Source: Aphanothece saxicola GSE-SYN-MK-01-06B | GTDB lineage: Bacteria > Cyanobacteriota > Cyanobacteriia > PCC-6307 > Cyanobiaceae | Reading direction: 5' to 3' | Length of the DNA: 64,000 nucleotides | Assembly: GCA_019359745.1 (NCBI GenBank) | Contig: JAHHGT010000008.1 | Coordinates: forward strand, 1 to 64,000 | Part shown: in pieces, positions 10,701 through 18,004 of the stretch | How positions within the stretch are numbered: position 1 is the first letter of the stretch | Layout: the number at the start of each line of letters is the position of its first letter | Program-made: the position numbers and the translations under genes | Notes under the pieces: model-generated | What the model saw: only the letters and a program-made list of their open reading frames with translations | Told to the model about the DNA's origin: nothing | Database searches by the model: none

Positions 10701-11117
10701 CTTCAAGGAAGGCAGATACTCTCTGCAGACTACTATGACAGGTATTTCGAGAAGCAGAGAAGGAGGTATGCGCATCTATTTGTGCAATTGCTTAGTGGTC
10801 CCTGGCTGGCCAAAAACAGCCTGATTTCAATCCACACCAACCAATTGAGAGAAGAGTTCCAGGACGGTCATGACTTAACGCGAAAACATTCGGTATTAGA
10901 GCAGATTCAGAATTATCCTAACTTCCGCTTGTGCTGGCGTAACTGCAACGTTCCTGGACCCAGGCTTGATCATGCGCGTGAGTTGAAGCTCGTCTTTGCT
11001 GATCAATCTTCTTGTCTCGTGACCTTTGAGAAGGGTCTGGACTTTGTACGCCGCCGGTGGGACAGTGACGAGTACGAAGTGACCGAAAGAAGCAAGGTCT
11101 TTGTTGAACTGATGTGA
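4716..11117 (+). CDS. Very large DEAH-box helicase with DUF1998-like Zn C-terminus, DruE-like
   Basis: Walker A VVATGTGSGKTE, motif II LILDEAHTYSG, motif VI-like QRAGRAGRRADG, Cys cluster CSCEASCYNCLRTY near DNVASGAGHSKK; 2133 aa matches the size of Druantia DruE. Confidence 0.85.
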   Translation: MPLDAVSAASTTRDSLVEYLLAAYPINDAALRRGFEELLRQPGTISQDPYLEGNQPYEAGKTLRQLTDEGLLDQRMLQLFEADRPLYAHQEAAVVAAVRDQANIVVATGTGSGKTECFLIPMLQHLLQDPRPGMQALILYPMNALVNDQVKRLRKLLFKQEQGLNLIRFGFYTSRTEKTHAKAEEALRRELIGTEREELLSLFDDSERRRMVNLPPAELVEQAAARVMRVQAISREEIWRTPPQILITNYSMLEHMLMRPKERGDIFEASKHFSMLILDEAHTYSGSTGTEVAMLLRRFKLSMGIEASGKIQAIATSASLGDPRQVGIKKKVCSFASQLFDEPFSEQHLVWGTRVSPDKRFGPTYEVDSCPNEELYEHYESLDIGSISESVEAAKEALKELIPTAQMQTAHKAAGDDVHVFLWHAFAGHPHIRRLMKVLGNGPLPWTQVATSAELWSIPRSLDGDVEPEELPRVLKALSNLVQIVTSARLRPDEQPLVPVRLHLLYRSMEGLFACINPRCPGAHASDESNRNMMGYGRLYLDRRRHCESCSGPVMELSSCRKCGEVYSIAVSKANALAEVPRSIENLEENESILILTPIPRQLLSSDEETGEEGESEEESILSAKVITLNGGYQLKPILVTEDSGQWRVFETEVSASKTERLLSTEAFQLYRYVKPKAKPEAEGVDPSPNCCPGCGARRMRQTWMSRFTSFTDAPLSVVIDRLFDLLSETGHQPLGTAHGEAAKIEKPSSKVLTFSDGRQDAAYFASDFQRSHTEFLYRQSIWKAFLRVAADETATITEVEEELRQLLRDASIPHPDRDPELHHRSYASNEPNQHLRLNRAAKDLDKLAAKRSREVLLCEFGLPSARRTSVEALGLVACHLDAIPDQLINQTCSVMGWDGESRKKWAEVFLFGLTDEIRLLGAVDIQDASNYYSETGGDEAGRPGILGNKGQPRVFLKKAKMTNEKDIISFQPRKNKDDKWSQIQNRIVRLVEKGLGHMPSFDTMNDLFDALVASGILVSYPGQGYQLAWRQNSLSKSDVDWYECPQCKQIFHKPGLSLLGISQIPNAFLCPAHKCQGTLRERQEGNLVKQHYVSLIQRRPISLTAEEHTAQLQPEELSERENRFRSGEINLLSSSTTLELGVDIGELQVVALRNFPPFVSNYQQRAGRAGRRADGLAVTVMYGQRRPHDRYFFEQPRHLIAGANKVPSLDISNYAISKRHAQAELIGHFLRFSHHLGTEDLTVGDFLGLPDLDHQEPAEVDSKQLTGYYAKLHLWLGGAEAKNYCKEILALLGIENSEQEILVGLREEALRFADEQVADWNGQVRNYSEVTSEWKEVRDRTDKQSTIKSDRLSKARTAIIGELKKIRALKLHDVLAQASILPIYGFPIDVVQLLTQRNDTWVGGTGGHRLQRDRRMALTEYAPGQDVVVDDRVHRSVAVVRPIDLVTRYYWVCDQCNVFVNKSNRADIKKHLETPAGDLECRVCGAEVKEGTAGVGRAYVIPRSFSTNWSETPKITPFRKPMRQPTSQVFLAQEQSDQDLDLTATKPNKYYQLVTSRSGVFFLSNQGPRGRSGSFATSGYRLCKFCGLDLSAQVKGKSGTNSRGKQAVQKFEHANPITGKTCTGNPLLLHLAHQFRSDFLKLRFTEDANPPRLLGKILNLESGNSVDSVSQDEEVTDEIARDGSSFWRSLTYALLAAASDVIDIDRSELDGLFRPVENNFNSAEIVIYDNVASGAGHSKKIAEVFDDVLKRTLELVSSCSCEASCYNCLRTYSNQSFHADLDRHLVRRFLEPIVGELNPDQFQRSFARHSSYFDIEKLEELLTQYVATARQGTAFALRDLKTHLKMRELERAIDSHKANDQPVLCVLSDLPANEGSSTSKFIRRKLADWIDSGYLVLYHNPDSSAQMFCLGHGSSHAVAGQILDLPDEGLKCIITRSRQGVEDAYLKIQALTESSRQVASSELEDPGTKAFGFNVSSSAYSVDDLRSMMGLDSVLQGRQILSADYYDRYFEKQRRRYAHLFVQLLSGPWLAKNSLISIHTNQLREEFQDGHDLTRKHSVLEQIQNYPNFRLCWRNCNVPGPRLDHARELKLVFADQSSCLVTFEKGLDFVRRRWDSDEYEVTERSKVFVELM

Positions 11118-11147
11118 CCGCTTCTGCCCTGGCATCCAAGCCCCTTC

Positions 11148-11250
11148 CCCCAACCCGTCTCCATCAGCTCACGCACGCTGATCGGGTTCAGCACTGATGC
11201 ACAGATCTCCCATTATGCACCTCCACTTTGCTTTACTTCTTGTCGAGAGT
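11148..11250 (-). pseudogene. Remnant of the 3' end of a PLD/SNF2-type helicase gene (paralogous to the end of 43841-46639)
   Basis: Minus strand TGGGAGATCTGTGCATCAGTGCTGAACCCGATCAGCGTGCGTGAGCTGATGGAGACGGGTTGG matches 46566-46632; upstream TCGACAAGAAGTAAAGCAAAGTGGA matches 46533-46557 with an in-frame TAA and a 1-nt deletion. Confidence 0.8.
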
Positions 11251-11597
11251 GTGCAGATGGCACCTACGACTTAGACAGCTCCAATCGCTAATGATTGCCA
11301 CTATGACGTCGAATGCAATCAGCCGGGCCAGCGTTGAATTGGTGATATGGCAGGCCCAGCTGCAGGACAGGCCCGAGATGACGCAAGCCCCCGAAAACAA
11401 CTACGCCCAAGCCTTTCCAGAAGTGCCTGCCGCTCTGCTCCGGTTTGACCATCAGGCACCCTTGCTGAGAAGCGGTTCCCCACTCGGTCTCGGAAGTGAT
11501 CAGTGACGTGACAAGCATCCAGGAGCTCATGGAAGACCCCTGGATCAAGACGATCAACATCACGCAGATCCCAGTTCCCATCAGAAGCTGGAACGCC

Positions 11598-12305
11598 ATG
11601 ATCAAGCCATCTCAACTGGATCAAATGCGGGTCGCCCCACTGCTCAGTTTCTTGATTTTCACCCTGCTCACGCCTCTGGCCGCAGCTGCCGCCACGGTGA
11701 TCTCGGTCGGTGACGGCGACACCATCAGGGTGGATGAAAGCGGGAAGAAGATCACGATTCGCGTGGCCTGCATCGATGCACCGGAGATGGCGCAGTCGCC
11801 CTACGGCCAGAAGGCAAGGGAGGCTCTCCAGGATTTGCTGCCAATCGGCTCCACCGTCACCCTCAAGGTTCAAACCAAGGACCGGTACGGGCGGACCGTC
11901 GTTGAGGTCTTCACCCAGAACGGCGCTAACGCAGGGCTGACTCTTGTGCAGCAGGGCCATGCCTTCGCTTACCGGCAGTACCTGAAGCAATGCGACACGT
12001 GGGTGTACCTCGACCGGGAGAAGCTGGCCGAGCGCTACAGGCTCGGTGTCTGGCGATCTGCTCGCGGCATCGAGCGCCCCTGGGACTGGAGGGCGACACG
12101 GCGAGGAGGAGAGAGCAAGCCGAAGCAGCGGGCTGAACGGCCCGTAAACCTCACGATCATCAATGGCGCAGCCAGCCCGCGCCCAGGCAGGCGTTGGTAC
12201 TGCAGGACTGTGGGGTCTTGGGAGCATGCCCAGCAGTTGTTGAGAGAAGGGCACACTTACCTGGATGGAGACAGTGATGGAGAAGCCTGCGAGGCGCTGC
12301 GCTGA
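11598..12305 (+). CDS. Secreted thermonuclease-like (SNase) protein with Excalibur-like C-terminus
   Basis: Signal-like LLSFLIFTLLTPLAAAAA, then VISVGDGDTIRV, IRVACIDAPE, RTVVEVF; C-terminal LDGDSDGEACE. Start trimmed from ORF at 11496. Confidence 0.8.
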   Translation: MIKPSQLDQMRVAPLLSFLIFTLLTPLAAAAATVISVGDGDTIRVDESGKKITIRVACIDAPEMAQSPYGQKAREALQDLLPIGSTVTLKVQTKDRYGRTVVEVFTQNGANAGLTLVQQGHAFAYRQYLKQCDTWVYLDREKLAERYRLGVWRSARGIERPWDWRATRRGGESKPKQRAERPVNLTIINGAASPRPGRRWYCRTVGSWEHAQQLLREGHTYLDGDSDGEACEALR

Positions 12306-12385
12306 AGGGTCGGGCAACCGCACCTTGCTGCTCTGGCCGACATCGGCAGGTTCGTTATGGTCCAGCTAACCGATACTGCACCAAC

Positions 12386-12757
12386 ATGGCCCTCACAGGA
12401 TCTGAACTGCTCGCCAAAGTCAAGGAGCAGGGCGATACCTCCAAGTCCGACCTGGTGCGGGCCGCTGGCTACGTCAGCACCAAGAAAGATGGCAGCGAAA
12501 GGCTGAACTTCACCGCCTTCTACGAGGCCCTGCTGGAGGCCAAGGGCGTCAGCCTTGGGGAAGGCAACGGCAACGGCAAAGGGAAGGCCGGCCGCAGCCT
12601 CAGTTATGTGGCCACGGTGCAGGGCAATGGCAACCTCTTGGTGGGCAAGGCCTACACCGCCATGCTGGATCTCAGGCCCGGCGATGAGTTCGAGATCAAG
12701 CTCGGTCGCAAGCAGATCCGCCTGGTGCCGGCCGGCGGCAGCGACGAGGACGAATGA
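12386..12757 (+). CDS. cyAbrB-family transcriptional regulator
   Basis: MALTGSELLAKVKE...KSDLVRAAGYVS...FYEALLEAKG and C-terminal AbrB-like LRPGDEFEIKLGRKQIRL. Confidence 0.85.
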   Translation: MALTGSELLAKVKEQGDTSKSDLVRAAGYVSTKKDGSERLNFTAFYEALLEAKGVSLGEGNGNGKGKAGRSLSYVATVQGNGNLLVGKAYTAMLDLRPGDEFEIKLGRKQIRLVPAGGSDEDE

Positions 12758-12814
12758 CCTGCAGAGGGACTGACCCTGCTCGCGTCGGCTGGAATTGAGG
12801 CCTTCGGGCGGGCC

Positions 12815-13045
12815 TCAACCCAGCACCGGCTCGAGTTCATCGGCGCTGCGGGCGGTGAGGGCGGCGATGCGCCGCTGCACTCGCTCGCTGTGATACAGCA
12901 CCGGGCTCTTGCCGCTCGGCCACTTGCGCATCCAGTCCTCACCGGGCACCAGCAACCCCTGGGTGCGCCAGCGGTAGAGGGTGGAGATCGAGACGCTCAG
13001 TGCTGCGGCGGCCTGGGGAGCCGTCAGCCAGGGAGAGGGGTTCAT
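12815..13045 (-). CDS. Small helix-turn-helix/excisionase-like protein
   Basis: LTAPQAAAALSVSISTLYRWRTQG motif. Confidence 0.65.
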   Translation of the reverse strand: MNPSPWLTAPQAAAALSVSISTLYRWRTQGLLVPGEDWMRKWPSGKSPVLYHSERVQRRIAALTARSADELEPVLG

Positions 13046-13049
13046 GGCC

Positions 13050-13244
13050 TCAGGGGCGGAGGTGTTTGGGATGGCGGGTGACCAGCTCTGCGGAGACGGC
13101 CTCGATCAGGGCCTCGGGGCCGGAGTCCGTGACCAGATCGACCAGGGCCTCCAGGGCGGTGCTGGGCAATTCGCGCAGGTGGATCGCCACCGCCTGGGCG
13201 GCGCCGCGTTGGCCGATACCGCCGGTGCAGGGATCGGGGCTCAT
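13050..13244 (-). CDS. Small phage-type hypothetical protein
   Basis: Start ATG overlaps the stop of 13241-13684 as ATGA; same minus-strand operon. Confidence 0.5.
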   Translation of the reverse strand: MSPDPCTGGIGQRGAAQAVAIHLRELPSTALEALVDLVTDSGPEALIEAVSAELVTRHPKHLRP

Positions 13245-13684
13245 TGTCCGAGGGGCTCGGCGGGCTTGATCGTCCAGAAGGGCTCGCCGCGCTTCTGGGT
13301 GGCTTCGCCGAGTTGCTCGGCCAGCTGCTTGCGCTTCTTGAGCTGGCCCTCGAGCTCCTTGATCGACGTGGGGTACGACCACGACACCCGGCCCTCCTGG
13401 CGGTAGAGGCAGAAGCCCCCCACCTTGGGCAGGTTCTTCTCCGGCAGGGCTCCCAGCTCCACCAGGGCATCAAGCCTGGCGGTGGCCTCGGCCAGGCGCT
13501 GCTTCATCGCCTCCAGGGAGGCCTTGGCCTCGACGGCGGCCCAGAGCGCTTCAGCGGCCTGCTGCGTGAGCGAAAAGGACGACGGCCATTCCAAAGCCGA
13601 GGAGGAAGCCAGAGGATCCAGCCCAACAGAGGGCGAGCTGGTGCTGGTGTCGCCGCGCGACGCGGCGACGTTCGAGGAGGACAT
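13241..13684 (-). CDS. Hypothetical coiled-coil phage early protein
   Basis: 147 aa, heptad-rich EALWAAVEAKASLEAMKQRLAEATARLDALVEL; coupled to the downstream gene. Confidence 0.65.
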   Translation of the reverse strand: MSSSNVAASRGDTSTSSPSVGLDPLASSSALEWPSSFSLTQQAAEALWAAVEAKASLEAMKQRLAEATARLDALVELGALPEKNLPKVGGFCLYRQEGRVSWSYPTSIKELEGQLKKRKQLAEQLGEATQKRGEPFWTIKPAEPLGQ

Positions 13685-13803
13685 GGCTGCGGGGTGGATG
13701 GGGACGAATGAGGAACCCAGGCAGGTGCGGGCCGTTCAAAGTGCGTCAGTAGCAGTTACCTAGGCCAAATACTCTATGCCCTAGCGCTCGCTAAGGCAAG
13801 TCT

Positions 13804-14571
13804 TCAGAAGGGACGCCAGTCCCGCACGTAGGTGTTGAACACCCGCACCCAGCGGCGGCGGCATTCCTCGGCGGTGTGGGTCCTGATCTCGCAGCGGCCC
13901 GGCGCGACCCAGATCGTCAGCGCCCGGCCCATCGGCAGCCCGTAGTGCTGCTCGGCCATCGTCAAACCGGCCCCCAGCTGGGCGCGGGTGTCGTACTTCT
14001 TACCCCGCTCCGACAGGCTCTTGAGGTCGGCGATGCCGTAGCTGCCGTCCGGGAACCGCAGCAGCAGATCGAGGGTGCCTGCCACATTGCGCTCCAGGTC
14101 GTAGAGCATCAGCTCAGAGGCCACCACCTGCACATGCCCCCAGAGGGGCTCGGCCAGCAACGGGGCGATCCAGTCGCCGTAGGTGCCGTACCTCGCCCCC
14201 CAGGGATCAACCGGGAGGCTGGCCTCCAGCCCCGCCGGCCAGAGGTGGCGGGGAGCCTGCCAGCGATGCAGGGCGAAGTGCTGCAGCGCGGCGTGGCAGG
14301 TGTTGCCGCGCGGCTCCCACACCTCCCGCCAGGCCTCGATCCAGGCCAGGGCGTCCTCGTTCTTGCAGACCCGGCCAATCACGCCGGTAATGGAGATCGG
14401 GAACCAGTGCGCTGAGTCGGTGAGCCGGTAGGTCCAGGTGCTGTCATCGCGAGTGATCGCCAGGGGCTCCAACCAGCCCGATGCGGCGCCGTTGGTGGCC
14501 GCCGGGGTGGCCGCGAACGTCGCGCCTTCGAAAGCCGTAGTAGCGGACGCTATCTGATCAGCGCATGCCAT
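13804..14571 (-). CDS. PD-(D/E)XK nuclease (phage exonuclease/RecB-Cas4-like)
   Basis: VAGTLDLLLRFPDGSYGIADLKSLSERGK matches the D...D-x-K nuclease core. Confidence 0.75.
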   Translation of the reverse strand: MACADQIASATTAFEGATFAATPAATNGAASGWLEPLAITRDDSTWTYRLTDSAHWFPISITGVIGRVCKNEDALAWIEAWREVWEPRGNTCHAALQHFALHRWQAPRHLWPAGLEASLPVDPWGARYGTYGDWIAPLLAEPLWGHVQVVASELMLYDLERNVAGTLDLLLRFPDGSYGIADLKSLSERGKKYDTRAQLGAGLTMAEQHYGLPMGRALTIWVAPGRCEIRTHTAEECRRRWVRVFNTYVRDWRPF

Positions 14572-14622
14572 GTATGAACCCTACTCCACACCACTAGCGT
14601 CACGCCATTCGGGCGTACAGTC

Positions 14623-14853
14623 ATGGTTATGCCCCTCCCCTTGACCCCGCAATCCCGCGCCTCCGTCGTGCTGCTGCTCAGCCCCGAGCAGGCCGCCTGG
14701 CTGCGCTCCCACGCCGGCCGCCGCGGTGTCTCCTCGTTCATGCGCCGGCTGCTGGCCCAGCTCATGGAGGACGAGCGACGGGAGATCGAGCGGGCCCGGC
14801 GGCGCTTCCAGCGCTCCCAGCACAAGGCCAAGGTTCCGAGCGGGGCCCGCTGA
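14623..14853 (+). CDS. Small hypothetical protein, possible RHH
   Basis: Stop overlaps start of 14853 gene; divergent from the nuclease gene. Confidence 0.5.
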   Translation: MVMPLPLTPQSRASVVLLLSPEQAAWLRSHAGRRGVSSFMRRLLAQLMEDERREIERARRRFQRSQHKAKVPSGAR

Positions 14854-15824
14854 TGGCCGCCTCCCCCGCAGCTGGCGGCTGGGCGCAGGCCCCGTACCAG
14901 CTCCTTGATGCCGCCAGTGCGCCCGGCGGCAAAGGACGCCTGCTGATCTACCTCCTGATCCATCGCCACGGCCACGGCAGCCCGCACGGCTGCTGGGCTT
15001 CTGCCGCGACCCTGGCGCGGGAGGCCGCCATGAAACGGGACGACGTCTTCTCGGCGTTGCGCTGGCTGGTCGCCCACGGCTGGCTGATCCGTGAGCAAAG
15101 ACCCGGCCAGCCCTCGCTGTACCGCTGCCGTCGCTCACCCGTCCCCCCTTTGGAGGACACCCCCGAAATGGGGGACGGCAGCCACCCCCCGGATGGGGGA
15201 CACCCCAAACAGGGGGCACCCCCCAAAAAGGGGACACCACCCCTCCCCCAAACAGTGACACCACCCGCCCCCCATTTGGGGGACACAAACAAGAACCCAG
15301 GAACAAGAACCCCAGAACAAGAACCCGGACCTGCTTCCAGATCTCTTTCCACCTGTTGTCTTTCTGCGCCGGAGGCCCTGGGGCCACACACAGCAGGCGA
15401 AGCATCGGCGGAGCCACCGAGGCAGGCGCCCGGGGTGGCTCGGCCGCCCGCCGCCATCGAGGAGCCATGGCCGGAGCCCTGCTGGGGACCGCCGCCGCCA
15501 CCACCACTGCCGCCGCCGGCGGTGGCCCCCCATCTGCCGGTGCCGGTCGAGGCGCTGCCGCTGCCACTGCAGTGCATCGCCGATCGCATCGAGGCCTACT
15601 GGTTGGGCAAGGCCGGCAACCGCAGCCAGCAGGCGTTCGCCGTGATGCTCGAGGAGCTGGGCGCCGTGGCGCTGCGGGCCGGGCACCAGGGCGCGGCGCA
15701 GTTCCTGCGCCAGGCGACCCAGGCGGGCTGGCCGACGCTCAACGCCGACACCTGGCTGGCCCAACACCGCCAGGAGCTGGCCCTGGAACGGCATCCGGCC
15801 TACCAGGTCTTCCGCGCCGCCTGA
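14853..15824 (+). CDS. HTH replication-initiator-like phage protein
   Basis: N-terminal wHTH-like ATLAREAAMKRDDVFSALRWLVAHGWLIRE followed by a repeat-rich linker. Confidence 0.6.
   Translation: MAASPAAGGWAQAPYQLLDAASAPGGKGRLLIYLLIHRHGHGSPHGCWASAATLAREAAMKRDDVFSALRWLVAHGWLIREQRPGQPSLYRCRRSPVPPLEDTPEMGDGSHPPDGGHPKQGAPPKKGTPPLPQTVTPPAPHLGDTNKNPGTRTPEQEPGPASRSLSTCCLSAPEALGPHTAGEASAEPPRQAPGVARPPAAIEEPWPEPCWGPPPPPPLPPPAVAPHLPVPVEALPLPLQCIADRIEAYWLGKAGNRSQQAFAVMLEELGAVALRAGHQGAAQFLRQATQAGWPTLNADTWLAQHRQELALERHPAYQVFRAA
15139..15331 (+). repeat. Iteron-like repeats inside the initiator-like gene (candidate replication origin)
   Basis: About seven variants of CCCCC-NNNN-GGGGGACAC, then three direct copies of ACAAGAACCC(C)AG. 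Confidence 0.6.
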
Positions 15825-15920
15825 TGGCTATGGCACCAACGGACAAGCACTCGCCCAGCCGTTATGACTAGGAATCGCTAAGTGCCACTAGGATTGCCTT
15901 AGACCACGGCAAGAATCAGC

Positions 15921-16529
15921 ATGTTCAGCGCACCGGTGGGCCACAAGCGCCACGCGCTCAACCGCGACCTCGGCTTCCGCCGACCGCGCCGCGCCTGCTT
16001 TGCCTGCTACGACTCCGGCGTGATCGCCAACGGTGACGGCCTCGTCAACAGGATCCTGGGCGACTACGACCGCACCAGCAACGGCCAGCGGATCCCCGGC
16101 TGTGATCTGCCGCTGATCTGTCACTGCGCCGCCGCCCACAACCCCACCTCGCGGGGGCTGCGGGGACCCGATGGTCCGATCGCCCAGGGCCTGGCCTCGG
16201 AACTGACCCGTGACCAGGTGGCCAGCCTCCACGAGCAGCGCCTGGCCTCCTGGCAGGAGACGGAGCGGCTGATGCGCGATGCCCTGATGGCCCGTGCCGC
16301 CGGGGATCCACAGGCGACGCCCTGGTTCATCGCCGAGGTGCGCCACAGCGTGCGTGCCCAGGCCGACCGTCAGGCCGCTGCGGGGCAGACGGATCCAACG
16401 GAAGCCGGCCCGCGGCGCCTGCAGCCCCTGGGCGGCATCCTGGCCGAAACCCTCTCCAGCCCCGAGGGTCCGCTGCAGCAGATCGAACCCCAGGGGGATC
16501 CGGCGGTAACACCACAGCCGGCGGCCTGA
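15921..16529 (+). CDS. Hypothetical phage protein with paired cysteines
   Basis: 202-aa ORF; RRACFACYDSG...CDLPLICHC. Confidence 0.55.
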   Translation: MFSAPVGHKRHALNRDLGFRRPRRACFACYDSGVIANGDGLVNRILGDYDRTSNGQRIPGCDLPLICHCAAAHNPTSRGLRGPDGPIAQGLASELTRDQVASLHEQRLASWQETERLMRDALMARAAGDPQATPWFIAEVRHSVRAQADRQAAAGQTDPTEAGPRRLQPLGGILAETLSSPEGPLQQIEPQGDPAVTPQPAA

Positions 16530-16804
16530 GCCGGAAACCCAGGACTCCTTCCCCCAGCTGGCAGCAGCCTGAGCCACCGCGCTGAGCCTGCGCGGCCTGT
16601 GCGGCCGGTGCGGCCCCTGCTGGCAGTGGCGCCAGGGCCCGCGAAATCCACGCGGCCAGAAAGGAGTGGCGGCAAGGCCAGGGGCGAGCGTGCCATCAGC
16701 CCCGTATCGCAGCAACGGACGGAGTCAGTATCGAACCACAACCACCGGGCACTAGCAGAAGCGGAAACTTAGCCCTGTAGCATCCTCCTTAGCGCCAGCT
16801 AGGC

Positions 16805-17224
16805 TTGCTCCATCGCTGCGGAACGATGCCCAATGCCGCCAAGGGGCGCGGCGACCGCGCCGAACGGGAAGCTGCCGGACTGCTCTCCCTGCTGCTGGGA
16901 ACCACCATCCGGCGCAAGCTCGGTGCCGGCCGCCTCGATGACCAGGGCGACCTCGACGGCCTGAGTGATTTCGTCCTCCAGGTCGCGGACTGGAAGGACG
17001 TGGCGCGCGCGGCCCGTGAAAAGCCCGCAGGCGCCGAACAGCAGCGCCACCACGCCAAGGCCGCCCACGCCGCCACCTTCGTGCGCTTCCGCGGCGGCAC
17101 CTGGCGCGTGGTGCTCACCCCGGAGCAGTGGGCCCGGCTGGTGCTGGAGCTGCGTGGGCCGGCCGATACGGACGCCCTGCTGCCGCTTCCTTCCGATGCC
17201 GCCCTGCCGCCACTGGCGGCCTGA
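16805..17224 (+). CDS. Holliday-junction-resolvase-like PD-(D/E)XK protein
   Basis: KGRGDRAEREAAGLLSLLLG...LDDQGDLDGLSDFVLQVADWKD resembles the Hjc-type E/GD/D-x-K arrangement. Confidence 0.6.
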   Translation: MLHRCGTMPNAAKGRGDRAEREAAGLLSLLLGTTIRRKLGAGRLDDQGDLDGLSDFVLQVADWKDVARAAREKPAGAEQQRHHAKAAHAATFVRFRGGTWRVVLTPEQWARLVLELRGPADTDALLPLPSDAALPPLAA

Positions 17225-17256
17225 TCGTTCTCTCCCTGCTCTCCCCCGCCCGCGCC

Positions 17257-17961
17257 ATGACCAGCCCCGACCCCGACAGCCTTCTGTCCCAGGACACCCG
17301 GGAGCGCTTCGGGAAGACGATCTCCGCCTGGATTGAGCGGGCCGGCTGGGGCCATGACACCCCCCTGCGCTGGGGCAAGGCGGCCGGCTTCAGCTCCTTG
17401 GCTGACTCGACCTTCAACCGGCTGCAGCGCGGCAAGATCGCCCAGCCGTACCCGATGACATTCCTGCAGTTCGGCCTGATGAACGACCGTCTGGCCCGCA
17501 AGGACTATGGGTTGGAGCCCGACGATCCGCTGTTGCCGCGGGTCGCGCGCCAGCGACCGATCGAACATGACGACGGCCGGCTCTGGACCGCTACGGATTT
17601 CTTCTCCCACTTCATCGGCGAGCTGGAGGCGCCGGCCTGGGCCAGGGAGCAGCCCCTGCCCAGCCTTGAGCAGGCGGTGGCGGCCAGCGCCGAGGCGGTG
17701 ACGCTGTTCAAGGCCGCCGCCGAGGCGGCCGGACTGACGCTGCCCCAGGCCTGGGAGTCCCTGGCGGCGGTGGCGGCCACGGCGCCGGCGGATGTGATGC
17801 CGCCGCTGGGGACCGAGGAACTCGATGTGCTGCGCATGGTGCTCAGTGGCTGGCACACCTGGACGCCGGAGCAGCTGGGCCAGCTGATGGACCTGGACGG
17901 CGGACTCCGGCCACTGATCCTGCTGCGTTACTGGAAAGACACCAAAGACGTTGCCCATTAG
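17257..17961 (+). CDS. Hypothetical HTH-like phage protein
   Basis: Start trimmed to MTSPDPDSLLSQDTRERFGKTISAWIERAGW. Confidence 0.6.
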   Translation: MTSPDPDSLLSQDTRERFGKTISAWIERAGWGHDTPLRWGKAAGFSSLADSTFNRLQRGKIAQPYPMTFLQFGLMNDRLARKDYGLEPDDPLLPRVARQRPIEHDDGRLWTATDFFSHFIGELEAPAWAREQPLPSLEQAVAASAEAVTLFKAAAEAAGLTLPQAWESLAAVAATAPADVMPPLGTEELDVLRMVLSGWHTWTPEQLGQLMDLDGGLRPLILLRYWKDTKDVAH

Positions 17962-18004
17962 GGCTCCCTACTACTAGACTGGCCAGAGCTTCAGGACTAT
18001 TGGC

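Noticed and set aside
11319-12323. 334-aa minus-strand ORF opposite the thermonuclease-like gene
   Set aside because: The + strand has signal peptide and SNase motifs; the minus frame has no coherent domain.
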